Made by a program: the position numbers and the translations under genes. Shown one piece after another: positions 44,701 through 56,167 of a DNA stretch of 64,000 bases. This DNA comes from Adiantum capillus-veneris (taxonomy: Eukaryota > Streptophyta > Polypodiopsida > Polypodiales > Pteridaceae), in the NCBI GenBank assembly GCA_014529385.2, contig CM043947.1, forward strand, positions 133,597,891-133,661,890, given 5' to 3'. Every line of letters starts with the position of its first letter. Within the stretch, counting starts at the first letter, position 1. The notes beneath the pieces are model-generated. The model had not been told where the DNA came from. It searched no databases and worked only from the letters and a program-made list of their open reading frames with translations.

Positions 44701-45396
44701 AACTTGCTGCCAAACAAGAGTCAGGACCCTCGCAATCTGACCAAAGCACGTGTTGTCCCTCACACGTGGCATCTCCATTTTTCTCTCCCCCTTGACATGT
44801 CTCCTCCTTGCTTTTTCACTTCGAAGCATTGAAAGAATTCTCCAAGATTCCCTTTAATACTAATGGTTTCAAAATTGGCACGGCCTACTAGAATTGAGTG
44901 ACTACATTGATGGAGCAGATGGAAAACAAAGTGAAAAGTCACACATAAGGGGATGAGAAAGAGACAAGGAAAGAGTGCATATGAACCACTGTTAATGGAA
45001 ACTAGTATGTGACCCATGCATTGTTGCATCCAAGAAGAGGAAAAACTCATTTTTGGTATCCCTCTTCTCCCTCTCCTCTCTCCATGATGAAAACATTCTT
45101 TATCCTCATGAAATTGTTTGCTTTTATGGACATCTTGCATAACTCCACATCCTGTCAAGATGTTAAAATAGATGCTTGCATTGGGTATAGGCCAACTTCA
45201 CTTCAAATGGAGATGAAGATAGTGATAAGACATCTTTGCCTTGACATATGAATGCAAAGAAAAATAATTATTTGGAGAAGGCAAAGATCTTCTCCCTCTA
45301 GGGATAATCGAAGTGCACCATTTTCTCCCTCATCATCTACATGGGCATATACATTAACTATATGCTTGCCACACCATCACTAAGCTGTTCCAAAAA

Positions 45397-45399
<3 letters not shown>

Positions 45400-45449
<50 letters not shown>

Positions 45450-45453
45450 CTCG

Positions 45454-45493
<40 letters not shown>
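45400..45493. repeat. (CT)n(CA)n microsatellite
   Basis: CT array with two cg interruptions, then CA. Confidence 0.95.
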
Positions 45494-45494
<1 letters not shown>

Positions 45495-46524
45495 TGAGTG
45501 GTAACTTACGTGAATAAAGATCTATGGAAGGGGTAATCCAAAATTTTCCATGTTGAGGGTAATGGAATCCACAAATATGAATGTAGGCAAGAACTTTAGA
45601 CTGCTTGTTGAATGCCATAGATGCAAGTTACATTTTCTGATGAATTGAGACGGGGCATTGAAGCCCTACAAAAGATACTCAGTTGTGTATATGGTTGGGT
45701 GGAGCATAAAGTTTCTAGATACCTGACCTCATACAAAGAGTCTCGCCAACATGCCTGCTTCTAACCCCCTTCCCAAAAAAGTTTCCAAGGAGTGGCCTCC
45801 TCCCCCTCCCCCCATCAAGTCATCAAACCTTTCTCCTCAATGAGAAAAAAATTGGTTATGGAATTGGTGCCCATTTTATGTCACCGCTCCCACCACCCTC
45901 GTCGTCACAACACCCCACATCACTTACATGCCCTCTACTGCCTCCATGTTCACAGCATGGAGAACCTCCCTACTACCCTCGATGGTGGACAATCATGCAT
46001 TCGTGGAGGTCTATGCCCTACCACGTGTGTGGAGAATTTCAACCTTTCTCCTTTCTTTCTCAAAGTATTGAGCATGTTTCTGATTTGAAATCAGCTGGTA
46101 CCCTCTATTGCCTCTCCTCCAAGAAATACGCAAAAAAGGTTTAAACTTAAAAATTTTAAAAAAAACTCAATTGAGCTTGAATTGCATTAATAGCAAAAAG
46201 TTACAGACAACCTTGACATATCCTTTGCACAGGGTCCTCCACAAAAAAATACATCAAACGGGTCGCACCTCCCCGACTACTCTTTCTTGTGTATCTTGCA
46301 ATGCTTATTCCTTCTACTAAGGAGTTGCCACCAGTACGTTTCTAGAACTAAATTTTTGTCCCAAGGCGCACATTCTTTAGAAAGAATAACACATTTCTGG
46401 ACTACCAAACTGATCTCAATATTGTAGCTCTCACTATACCAATGTCAGTCAAGAGATCCTCATTGTCCATGCGCCCATAGCAAGGTCGCGTCTAAAGAAG
46501 GGAGTTTGTAGATGTGTGTACACT

Positions 46525-46690
46525 CACCTATAGATTGTGCCCATGAAGACTTTGATTTTTGGAGCCAAGTCGTTGGAAACCTCTGGAAGGCCAAATGCGA
46601 AGAGCGTGACAAAGTTTTCTTTTGGAAAGTCCTTTTTGGATTCATGCCAACCAGAGATAAGGCGAATGCAAGATGGCACCTATGTTAGAT
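46525..46690 (+). pseudogene. Fragment of another LINE (zf-RVT region)
   Basis: One frame reads FWSQVVGNLWKAKCEERDKV and FFWKVLFGFMPTRDKANARW, the pattern just before the zinc motif in plant LINE ORF2. It is unlike the L1 at 24544 in sequence, so it is a different family. Flanks carry no TSD that I can see. Confidence 0.55.
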
Positions 46691-46721
46691 GCAAAAGAAA
46701 TTTTTAAGCTTTGATATCATT

Positions 46722-46800
46722 AGCCTCCCATGTGACACTAAAAAACAAGCTTTATCCAATGGTCCACAATTGCGGCCAAGAATTCCATGCTTTATTAATA
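46722..46800 (+). repeat. Fragment resembling the copia 2 LTR end
   Basis: The sequence catgtg.cact....tttatccaa.ggtccacaat and attccatgctttatta matches 54756-54815 in the copia 2 3' LTR with about 20 percent difference by eye. Confidence 0.5.
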
Positions 46801-47150
46801 CAACTTACACATCGCCTTTGGGGTGCAGCAAGTGTGCAAGCTACCATGGCCGGAGCGTGGAAAAAATTTATATACACAAATGACTAGTTGAACATCCTAT
46901 TAGGAAAACCAATTTTCCCGTTCCAAACTTGGGTAGAGGTTAAGCCATATATCCCATTATGAAGAACTAACCGTCAAACCAATAGGCTACCGGGCTTCTT
47001 GTTGTTGGAAGGCACGAGTTTATATGTTTTAGAAAAGTTGGGTTGCTTAGTGTGTAAAGCATGCTTGCGTGTCCTAAAATGGGATAAGAAGGGCAGTTTT
47101 GGTGTCTATCCAACATAAGGCCCTTTGTGGTCCAAAAAGGTTCTCCACCA
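46801..47150. other. No recognised feature
   Basis: About 350 bases between the LTR-like fragment and copia 2. I see no open frame with a recognisable product and no repeat. Confidence 0.5.
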
Positions 47151-47285
47151 TGTTGGGGATAAAGGCCATTAGGCCAATACCATCACAGGCTAACCGCTCC
47201 ACTAACCCTAGTCTCATTCTTTCTTATTGATATATAGAACAAAAAGGATCTCACACATAACGTGAGATGAATCTCCACCAAAACT

Positions 47286-47352
<67 letters not shown>
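47151..47352 (+). repeat. Ty1/copia 2, 5' LTR start
   Basis: TGTTGGGGATAAAGGCCATT through an inverted-repeat-like leader to a (CT)n array (47283-47345). It matches 54519-54706 closely. Downstream of the array the two copies no longer match, so the 5' LTR end was replaced or lost. Confidence 0.75.
47283..47345. repeat. (CT)n microsatellite in copia 2 5' LTR
   Basis: About 60 bp, followed by a short TG run. Confidence 0.95.
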
Positions 47353-47353
<1 letters not shown>

Positions 47354-48477
47354 TTTGCAGTAAAAATTTAATTGAGGAAAAGGTTGATTATCAGCTTGAT
47401 TCCCGCGATCCTTTCCAAAAATGTTGTGGTCTACAACTTTTTAGTTGAAAGTTTTTTAAATTTTGTATCGATTTTGCACGTTTGGAAGACTACTTGCACG
47501 TCTAGGGTAGACAACAACAGATTTTTATAGATCTAATTTGACCTATAGAAATAGGCCATTTCAGATCCATTCCCACAATTCTTGATCGGCTTTTTGAGAT
47601 CTACAACTTTGCAGAAGGAAGTTTCTGCAAATTCTGAACGGTTTGGGATATTTGTTTGGGAAGTTGCAGATGCTTTTCTAATGAAGAGTTGTTGGAAGTG
47701 GGATGCGTATTGCATACTTCTCTTGCTCAGTGGGTGGCTGATTTGCTCAGATATTTTTAGCATACATAACATAGTTATGCGTGGATTTTGAAGGAAACAA
47801 ATACGTTCAGATTATGCTTATTGAGCTCATCTATGGTTGACAATGCATCTTGAGATTTTGCGCTTGTTTATGCACATTGTTGATTACTTTGATACATGGT
47901 CTTCTGGATACTGCGTATGTACGCATTTGTGGAGCCATCTTGGCTAATATGGTAGTCCCGGCCATTTCTAAGACTTGGTTTGGAAGATAGTCATTTTTGA
48001 GACTTGACTATATAGTCGTGTCATTGCTTAGCCTTTTGTGAGGGTCATGCGTGAGGTTTTTTGAAGCCGAACACTAGGGGCCGGGCTACCCAGTGCAAGG
48101 TGGATTAGGTTGCTGGAGATCCCCTTATCGTGACCTCGCCATATGACATGTATGATAGTGGACATAGGTGCTCGACATATGTGTTCATGATATGTATGCA
48201 TTGAGAGATGCGTTGATTCTTGACTCTTAATCTTGTTGAGATGCTAGAAGATATTGCTTATTTTGGTGATTTATGACATTTGGGATTTGAGATTATGTTC
48301 CTCTTACCAAAACTTTCCCGTAAATTTCATGTCTGTGATTTCTTGAACATGTCTTTGTCTTTCCATTCATTCTCTTGTGTTTCTATTGGGTTTGTTGGTT
48401 GAAATTTTACTCAATTTACAGTTGAAACTCTACTGATTTTTTTTCTGTCAATATTATTCTTTCCATTTAGTGGCATT
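47353..48477 (+). other. Presumed copia 2 leader, no gene seen
   Basis: About 1.1 kb between LTR and gag. No PBS of the tggtatcagagc type is visible, and there is no recognisable open frame. It may be a non-homologous insertion or an unusual 5' leader. Confidence 0.45.
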
Positions 48478-51400
48478 ATGACTTCTTCTTCTTCGGACAG
48501 CGCTTTGTTTAACATTGAAAAGTTTGATGGAAGAAAATTTTCTTATTGGAAGAAGCAAATCATGGATGTTTTGGTTCAAAAGAAGCTGGTTAAACCCATA
48601 AAGTTTCAAGGCATCAAACCCGAGAACATGGATGCAAAAGAATGGGAAGAGCTAGATGAGCTAGCTAAGTCTACCATTCAATTATCATTGTCTTGTACTA
48701 CAATGTGGAAGATGTTGAAGGAGGTGCTTATGCGTTATGGCAGCGTTTGTGCAATCTTTATGATCAGACTAGTGCTGCATCACAAGTTTATTGGGCAAAG
48801 AAACTTATTGATTGTCGCATGAAAGAAGGGATTTTAGTGTCAGATCACTTGAACGAGTTCAATGCATTTTTATGATTGCAAAAAGGTTCCTCTTAATGAT
48901 AGCATAAAGCCATGTTCTTGTTGACCACTTTGTCAAAAAGTTGGGATACTTTTCATATGAACATTAGTAACAGTCTTACAGTGAATGAACTAACCATGGA
49001 GAAGTTTTTCAGTTCTTTGTTGACTGAAGAGATGAACAAGAAGAACAATGACAGAAGGAAAGATCTTAATGTTCGTGGATCACAGTCAAGAAAGTAATTT
49101 GTAGATAGAGTAAAATCAAGAAGCAAATCTCGTTCTCCTCATGACTTAAAGTGTTACCATTGCAATAAGCCAGGTCATATACAAAAGGATTGTTTTAGAT
49201 GGAAGAGAGAGCAAAGGAAAGCTAACAATAAGCAAGTTCAACAAAAAGGTGGACCATAAGCTTGGTCTGTGAAGATTGAAGAAGAAAACACAATAGAATC
49301 ACATGGAGATGTGTTTCTCTTATCATCTCTTGACTATGATGTTTTAGTTGCAAGTTCCACTACTACCTTTGAAAACTAGATCATTGATTCTGGTGCATCA
49401 TTTCATGTTACTCCATGTAGAGAATGGTTTTCTACTTATGATGCTTTAAGGAAAGGTGTAGTCTATCTTGGAAACAATTATGTGTGTGACATAGTGGGCA
49501 CTGATGATGTGCAGTTGCGGTTTGCTAATGGTTGTCACTTCACTTTGAAGAATGTGAGACATGTTCCAAAGTTGGAGAAAAGTTTGATTAGCACTGGGCA
49601 ACTTGACGATGAGGGTTATCATACCTCTTTTGGAGATGCTTCTTGGAAGTTGTCAAAGGGTTCTTTGATTGTGGCAAAGGGTTTCAGAGAGGGAACTCTT
49701 TACACTCTACATGTTGCTAGTGTTAAGAATGTTATATGTATAGCTGACCAGCCAATTACCTCTTTGTGGCATTGCCGACTAGGTCATATGAGTGAAAAGG
49801 GAATGAGAGCATTGTATCGTTTGGGTTCTTTATTGGGTCTTGATAATTCTACTTTTAAGGTGTGTGAGCGTTGTTTTATGGTAAGAAAACACAAAGTCCT
49901 CACAAAGCAAGTGGCTATAGAAGAAGTGAGTGCTTAGAGTTGATACATAGTGACATTTGTGGTCCTATGTTTAGTGTCTCATTAGGGGGTACTTTTTCTT
50001 TTTCCACATTCATCGATGACTATTCTCGCAAAGTTTTGGTTTATCCTCTTAAGTACAAGGATCAAGTGCTTGATGCATTCAAAAAGTTTGTCTCATTAGT
50101 TGTGAACCAGAGTGGAAACAAGGTCAAGTGCTTACCCACTGACAAATGGTGGGGAGTATGTTTCAAAGTCTTTTCAAGAACTTTGCAATTCAAAAGGAAT
50201 CAAATGTGAGTTTTCTGGTCCTTACAATCATCCACAAAATGGTGTTGCAGAGAGGATGAATAGAACAATACTAGAGAAATTCAGATCTATGTTGTCTAAT
50301 GCCAATATATCTACCCGAAGGGTTTGGGTAGAATCAGTTTCTACTGCAGTTCATCTCATCAATAGGTCACCTAATCGTGTGCTAGATGAGCAAGTTCCAG
50401 AGATGCTTTGGTCTAAGAAGGTTAATTCTTATGAACATCTTCAAGTTTTTGGATGTGAATCATTTTGCCATGTTCCTAAGCATATGCGTAGCAAGCTTGA
50501 CCCTAACTCAAGAAAATGTATATTCTTAGGTTATGGTGAGTCTGGTGAAATGGGATATCGTCTTTGGGATCCCGAAGCCAAAACTTGATTGTTCGAAGTA
50601 ATGATGTGTACTTCAATGAGAAGAAGATGTATAAGAAACCTATACCTATTGTTGAAGTTTGACGTATGGTGATTCAAGAGAATGGGATAGTGTGCATAAT
50701 AGAGTACATAATGTACTTGCAAAACAACCACCACAAGTGGAAAACCCTCTTGTGTTAGAAGAAAGAGTGGAACAACCTAATGTGCCTGAGTAAAGAAGAT
50801 CTACTCGGGTTTCTTGTCCTCCTGAACGTTTTGTTCCATCTCTTGACTATGTGATGTTGACAGATTGTGGTGAGCCTTCATCCTATGATGAAGCTATGTT
50901 TGCTAATGGTAAGCTTAAGTGGAAATTGGCTATGCAATCTAAGATGAATTCTTTGAAGAAGAATGACACTTGGGACTTGGTACCGTTGAAAGGGGGCATG
51001 AACGTTCTTCCTTGCAAATGGGTCTACCAAATGAAGATTGCTTCCATTGATGATCAACCAAAGTACAAGGCTAGACTGGTTGCCAAGGGTTTTACGCAAC
51101 AAAAGGGTGTTGATTTTGATGAAATCATTTCACCAGTTGTAAAGATGACTACTCTTCACTTAGTGCTTGCATTGGTAGCCATTGATAATATGGAACTTGT
51201 TCAAATGGATGTCAAACGGCATTCTTACATGGGGATCTTCATGAAGACGTTTATATGCAGCAACCACAAGGGTTTGTTATTGAAGGCAAGGAAAAGATGG
51301 TTTGCAAACTTAAAAAGGCTCTCTATGGGACAAAATTTTAAGTAAGGATCCCGTCAATAGTACAATAAGTTCGATGCTTCTATGCGGTCTCAAGGTTTCA

Positions 51401-51690
51401 GAAGGAGTGACAAAGATCATTGCCTCTACACTAAAAAGTCTATTGATGGTAGCCTATTAACGAAGATAATTGCCTCTACACTAAAAAGGCTATTTGATGG
51501 TAGCCTTTGATATTGATCTTGTATGTAGACAACATGCTTATCGCCGAGAAAAGTACCAGTGAGATAGATGCATTGAAATCAAAGTTGCGTAAGAACTTTG
51601 ATGTGAAGAATTTAGGAGAAGCCAATCACTTTCTTGGTATGCGGATTGTCAGAGATAGGAGCAAGAAAGTCCTCTCAGAGATGTATGTAG
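48478..51690 (+). pseudogene. Ty1/copia 2 gag-pol polyprotein, decayed
   Basis: Starts at ATG 48478 (SALFNIEKFDGRKFSYWKKQ, Gag_polypeptide). A frameshift near 48700 leads to LYDQTSAASQVYWAKKL. The CCHC knuckle CYHCNKPGHIQKDC lies at about 49152-49193. The protease IIDSGASFHVTP (49381) and pre-integrase frame (49482-49937; CRLGHMSEKGMRAL) follow. Integrase has IHSDICGPM and FIDDYSRKV, a damaged second Asp block (CLPTDKWWG), and GVAERMNRTILEKF. RT (50851-51345) has KARLVAKGFTQQKGVDFDEI; the catalytic box reads YVDNML (51519) instead of YVDD. A 60-bp duplication lies at 51415-51510. Many frameshifts are present. It breaks off near 51690. Confidence 0.92.
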
Positions 51691-51697
51691 TGATGCC

Positions 51698-52897
51698 ATG
51701 GACTCAGTTGCTTTGACAGTTGAGGCACATGTAGTGTCGGAGTATACTAGTGACGGGGATGTCACTTTTACCTCGAGCTATGCACGAGATGCTATACATG
51801 TGGATAGTGCACTCCCTTTGCAGTGGTTGCTAGACGCAGATGCTATGTTTCATGTCACGCCGCATCGTGCATGGTTTTGTAGCTATTCTAGCGGGATGCT
51901 TGGCAGTGTACGTTTGACCGATGGATCGGTGCATGCGATAGCAGGTGCAGGAGATGTGAGACTGTCATTACCGAGTGGTGCATCTTACTTGTTACGACAT
52001 GTGCGCTATGTACCAGATTTGACAGTGAGTTTGATCTCGATTGGTCAGCTTAGAGATTGTGGATGTCAGATTTCGCTACGAGAGCGAGATTTTGTGATGC
52101 ATTTGGGTTCGCTAGTGATTGCGAGAGGTGCCAGGAGTGGTACAGGTTACCCATTGCATGTGGATCATGGGAGAGATGATGTTGTCTCTGTGATCATGCA
52201 GCCAGGTAGAGAGCGAGAGAGCAGGCGAGTCTCTTTTGCTTGTGGGTTGCAGGATGCTTTGCATGGAGTGCAGAGCAGTGACCTTGTTATGCAGGTTGCG
52301 TCTACGGATGCACAGGTAGAGTGGGACAGCTCTAGTGAGTCACAGGAGGATGAGTCATCAGAGGTGATGACAGAGATGACTCACATGGATGCTGAGATGT
52401 CGGCTATTGTGGAGTCATTTCTTGATATGCTTATGCCAGAGCTTGATGTAGATTCAAGACAGATGGATACTCTTGGTACACATGTGATATGTGGTGGGCA
52501 CGAGGAGTCACTCCAGAGCTCGGAGTCAGAGTGCCATGGTCTCTATGATAGGGGACATCATTGCCATGAGTTGAGTTCTGAGTTGGAGGTGGCAGAGGTT
52601 GCCAGGGTTGCATCAACGTTCTGTGTCCTCATGTACGAGATGCTGATCTCGAGGCCCGACATAGCAGCTGCAGTGGGAGCATTTGCAACAGGGTTGATTA
52701 GTTGTTCGATGACTGATCTCGGCATAGAGCATAGGGGAGGTTTGCAGGTATTGGACCGATACTTGCAGGAGTGCATGAGCTCTTGTAGACTATTTGCAGA
52801 GCTTGGAGCTAGCTCTGTGTGGCTTCCGCAGCGGGATGTTTGTCTATCAGTAGAGCCGGATGCACTAGCTCATCGAGAGTCAATGGGCATAGGTTGA
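51698..52897 (+). CDS. 399-aa open frame of copia protease-like and RT-end sequence
   Basis: An uninterrupted 1.2-kb frame in otherwise decayed copia DNA. Residues about 40-155 align in pattern with the copia protease/pre-integrase region (FHVTPHRAWFCSYSSG, VRYVPDLTVSLISIGQL, GSLVIARGARSG). The catalytic D-S-G is replaced by D-A-D (LLDADAMFH), so protease activity is not expected. Residues about 170-300 are Ser/Glu/Asp/Met-rich. Residues about 305-335 resemble the copia RT end (LMYEMLISRPDIAAAVGAF). Zinc knuckle, integrase and RT core are absent. It is followed at 52961 by a purine tract and LTR start, so it is probably the body of a non-autonomous copia derivative; domestication is possible but unproven. 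Confidence 0.5.
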   Translation: MDSVALTVEAHVVSEYTSDGDVTFTSSYARDAIHVDSALPLQWLLDADAMFHVTPHRAWFCSYSSGMLGSVRLTDGSVHAIAGAGDVRLSLPSGASYLLRHVRYVPDLTVSLISIGQLRDCGCQISLRERDFVMHLGSLVIARGARSGTGYPLHVDHGRDDVVSVIMQPGRERESRRVSFACGLQDALHGVQSSDLVMQVASTDAQVEWDSSSESQEDESSEVMTEMTHMDAEMSAIVESFLDMLMPELDVDSRQMDTLGTHVICGGHEESLQSSESECHGLYDRGHHCHELSSELEVAEVARVASTFCVLMYEMLISRPDIAAAVGAFATGLISCSMTDLGIEHRGGLQVLDRYLQECMSSCRLFAELGASSVWLPQRDVCLSVEPDALAHRESMGIG

Positions 52898-52972
52898 GAG
52901 AATCTCTCACCTTCTATTAGTTGTACACTAGTAGATCTTGCTTAAAGGCACATTGGCCTTTAAGTGGGAGGT

Positions 52973-53164
52973 TGTTGGGGTTAAGGCCTATGTGCCTTGA
53001 CCGGTCGCCCAGGTCATGGGCGCCCGCCCACTTTTACCCTATACTTATAGTGAGTATACTGTATAGGGGGAGCTGCCACTTCACAGTCTCCCCACCCACA
53101 TTGTGTGTGTCTCCTTCTCTCTCTCTCACTCTCCGTCTGTGGTGCTCCCCGATCCCCTTCAGGT
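52973..53164 (+). repeat. LTR start of a copia derivative
   Basis: TGTTGGGGTTAAGGCC follows aagtgggaggt, as in the copia 2 3' LTR (54519), but then differs: a GC-rich block (ccggtcgcccaggtcatggg), a TATACTTATAG box near 53040, and a CT-rich stretch. It runs into repeat R1 at about 53165. Confidence 0.65.
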
Positions 53165-54138
53165 GTCAGGTTGATGTCTTCTGCATTTCAGGTTTGGTCT
53201 CTATATGTGCATTAATAGGTGCTGGCTTAGGCTGAATACACACCAAATGAATGCATGCCCGTCACTTTTGGAGACGAGTGGGGAGACATTACGCACCAAA
53301 CACGACTTATTTTCAAGAAGTGGATGTAATTTTTGTAATCATTCATATAGCTAATTAGAGCGCCTTCACATAGACCCGATAGCGATGTTTTATTTTTAAA
53401 AATTGGATGTAATTTTTGTAATCACTCATATAGCTAATTAGAGCGCCTTCACATAGACCCGATAGCGATGTTTTATTTTTAAAAATTGGATGTAATTTTT
53501 GTAATCAGTCATATAGCTAATTAGAGCGCCTTCACATAGACCCGATAGAGACGTTTTTAGAGGGCCTTTCAAGTTAAGAAATGTAGTCACATAGACCTCT
53601 ACCACGACATTAAATACGGTGAACATTTTGGAAGCATCTCTGTCATAGAGGGTCCTTGAACCACCCTCTACATTTTGGAAGGCCTTTTAAATTGGAAATG
53701 ACCTCCTAGAGCAAGTCAACTATATCCTTTTACCTCCTATCAAAAATTTCCTTTTTGTCCTCATTTGAAAGCTCCAATGCGACTCCACCTATCTATTTGC
53801 TAGGAGATTACCTATGGTAATGCACAACCTTCAAAAGGGACCCCACCTATCTACTTGCTAGGATATCACCTATGGGTGAGACTTCCAATTTGGAAGGACC
53901 TCTATTTTGGAAGGCCTATGTGCAGGTGCTCTTAGTGCACATGCCGACATGCGCCAAGGACCGCAATTGACCAATTTCTTGTCCGTTGCCCTTTTTGTGC
54001 AACAAATGAACTGATGACATTTGGCTTCCACATGGACACGCCAAAGATTCGGGCAATGAAAAAACCATAGTAGCTTCGTGAACACTGAATAAGGGCTTGG
54101 GTACCTTCATTGCATTTGGCAGCCATACTTGACGCGGA
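53165..54138. repeat. Direct repeat R, copy 1 (R1)
   Basis: About 0.97 kb matching 54984-56781 from gtcaggttg.tgtcttctgc to ggcagccatac. It contains the 83-bp tandem array at 53321-53547 and uninterrupted sites where R2 carries two foldback insertions. There is no recognisable coding content. It interrupts copia 2 between RT and RNase H. Confidence 0.85.
53321..53547. repeat. 83-bp tandem repeat, about 2.7 units
   Basis: Units starting tggatgtaatttttgtaatc at 53321, 53404 and 53487, almost identical. R2 has a single unit (about 55139-55197). Confidence 0.95.
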
Positions 54139-54247
54139 AATTGAGCAGATTTTGTAAAAGTTTGGGGTGGGTGGTGTGTAAGAGCCTTAAAAGGGACCGT
54201 GCTATCTGGGCTACTCTACCATCGTTGCATTCTTGCTGTTGTATTTT

Positions 54248-54455
54248 AGTAGCAGTAAACCATGCACGAAATCCTATGTTTCATGCGAAGACGAATCACA
54301 TTGAGATCAAGTATCATTTCATTCGAGAGATGCTTGAGGACAAGTGCATCGAGCTTGTCAACCTACACACACATGATAGCCCTGCTAACCTTCTCATGAA
54401 GGGTTTACCTCCTGAGCATTTTGCATATTTTCGTGACTTGATGGGTATTGGGTAG
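54248..54455 (+). pseudogene. Ty1/copia 2 RNase H C-terminus
   Basis: The reading NHARNPMFHAKTNHIEIKYH, then FIREMLEDKCIELVNLHTHD and LLMKGLPPEHFAYFRDLMGI, is the canonical end of copia pol. It is followed by a stop, purine tract aagtgggagg (54508-54517) and the 3' LTR. It belongs to the element broken off at 51690. Confidence 0.85.
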
Positions 54456-54518
54456 AGCCGTCATACTCTATTTACCCCTTTCTTCACTTATTGACACATT
54501 GGCTTTGAAGTGGGAGGT

Positions 54519-54651
54519 TGTTGGGGTAAAAGCCATTAGGCCAATACCATCATAGGCTAACCGCTCCACTAATCCTAATCTCATTATTTCTTATTGATAA
54601 TATAGAACAATAAGGAGCTCACATATAGCGTGAGATGAAGCTCCACCAAAA

Positions 54652-54709
<58 letters not shown>

Positions 54710-54834
54710 CCTTGCATCCCTTGCACCCTGCGCACTTATCAACAAATCATTAACTCATGTGGCACTACTTTATCCAAAGGTCCACAATCTCTCTCAAGAG
54801 TTCCATGCTTTACTAAGGCCTTATATTAGCCTCA
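54519..54834 (+). repeat. Ty1/copia 2, 3' LTR
   Basis: TGTTGGGGTAAAAGCCATT through (CT)n (54653-54706) to about gccttatattagcctca. The start matches 47151-47345. The end position is estimated from the TG...CA rule and the fragment at 46722. Confidence 0.7.
54653..54706. repeat. (CT)n microsatellite in copia 2 3' LTR
   Basis: Perfect array of about 54 bp. Confidence 0.95.
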
Positions 54835-55199
54835 TGGAGAAGACTCGGGTGAAGGTTCTTGACCCTTCTGCTTTCTTTCCTGTCTTTTAGCCCATGTTCT
54901 AGGTGTTCATGGTGGTGTAGGTTGAGGAAGAGGGGATGGATTAACCATTGGAGTTTGGGGATGTGATAGTGGAGATGGAGGTGGTCAGGTTGGTGTCTTC
55001 TGCATTTCAAGTTTATTCTCTATATGTGCATTAATAGGTGTTGGCTTAGGCTGCATACGCACCAAATGAATGCATGCCCGTCACTTTTGGGGACGAGTGG
55101 GGAGACATTATGGACCAAACATGACTTATTTTTAAAAAGTGGATGCAATTTTTGTAATCACTCATATAGCTTAGAGCGCCTTCACATAGACCCGCATTA

Positions 55200-55679
55200 G
55201 GGAAAATTTGGACTCACAAAGAAGCTTTATAAGGAGTTTGACTTCCTCTCTCATGTCCAAAACGGGTGTGCGATAATTTTTTTGCAAATCAACTCTAAAC
55301 TTGGCGAAGATTTGACAGTTAGAATCTACTCTTCAAGCTCTTTCTATTGATATACAGAACGCCATGAGATTCCTCATGTTTTGAAAGATTCTATTTTTTA
55401 TTCTTTAGATTTTAGACGGAGTTATCATATCACAAGAGAATCAAAAATAGAATCTTTCAAAATATGAGGAACTAGAGAATCAAAAATAAAATCTTTCAAA
55501 ACATGAGGAATCTTGTGGCGTGATATATATCAATAGAAAGAGCTTGAAGAGTAGATTCTAACTGCCAAATCTCCGCCAAGTTTAGATTTGATTTGTAAAA
55601 ATTTACTGCACGTCCGTTTTGGACATGAGAGAGGAAGTCAAACTCCTTATGAGGCCCCTTTGTGAGTCCAAATTTTCCC
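55200..55679. mobile_element. 480-bp foldback MITE flanked by TA
   Basis: Arms of over 200 bp pair almost completely. It starts GGGAAAATTTGGACTCACAAA and ends with the reverse complement, flanked by TA on both sides (55198-55199, 55680-55681). R1 has no insert at this place. The TA duplication suggests Tc1/mariner-type mobilisation. No coding sequence is seen. Confidence 0.85.
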
Positions 55680-56158
55680 TAATGATAGCGGCGTTTTCCC
55701 TTTCAAGTTAAGAAATGTAGTCACATAGGCCTCTACCACCACATTAAATACAGTGAACATCTTGGAAGCATCTCTATTATAGAGGGTCCTTATACCTTCC
55801 TCTACATTTTGGAAGGCCTTTCAAATTGGAAATGACTTGCTAGAGCAAGTCAGCTAGATCCTTTTACCTCCTATAAAAAAATTTCTTTTTGTTCTCATTT
55901 GACAGCTCCAATAGGACCCCACCTGTCTACTTGCTAGGAGATTACCTATGGCAATGCATAGCCTTCAAAAGGGACCCCACCTATCTACTTGCTAGGAGAT
56001 CACCTATGGGTGAGCCTTCCAATTTGGAAAAACATCTATTTTGGAAGGCCTATAATGTGCAGGCGCTCTTACTAGTGCACATGCTGACATGGGCCGCAGT
56101 TGATCAATTTCTTGTACGTTGCCCTTTTTGTGCAACGAATGAACTGATGACGTTTGGC

Positions 56159-56167
56159 TTCCACATG
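56159..56167. repeat. 9-bp target-site duplication, left
   Basis: ttccacatg, repeated at 56640-56648. R1 has a single copy at the corresponding site (about 54024). Confidence 0.92.

Larger units (their letters stand above)
43336..46524. other. No recognised gene; SSR-rich DNA
   Basis: Open frames up to about 138 codons exist, but the longest (44416-44832) is partly poly-Ser/Leu from a (CT)n array and shows no domain. Arrays lie at 44644-44698 (CT) and 45400-45493 (CT then CA). I see no coding signal that persists across a repeat or an RNA gene. Confidence 0.55.

Noticed and set aside
44416-44832. 138-codon open frame as a host gene
   Set aside because: A long poly Ser-Leu run from a (CT)n array, no domain, and no related copy to support it.
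53300-53550. CRISPR-like array
   Set aside because: The 83-bp units are contiguous without spacers, in plant nuclear repeat DNA.
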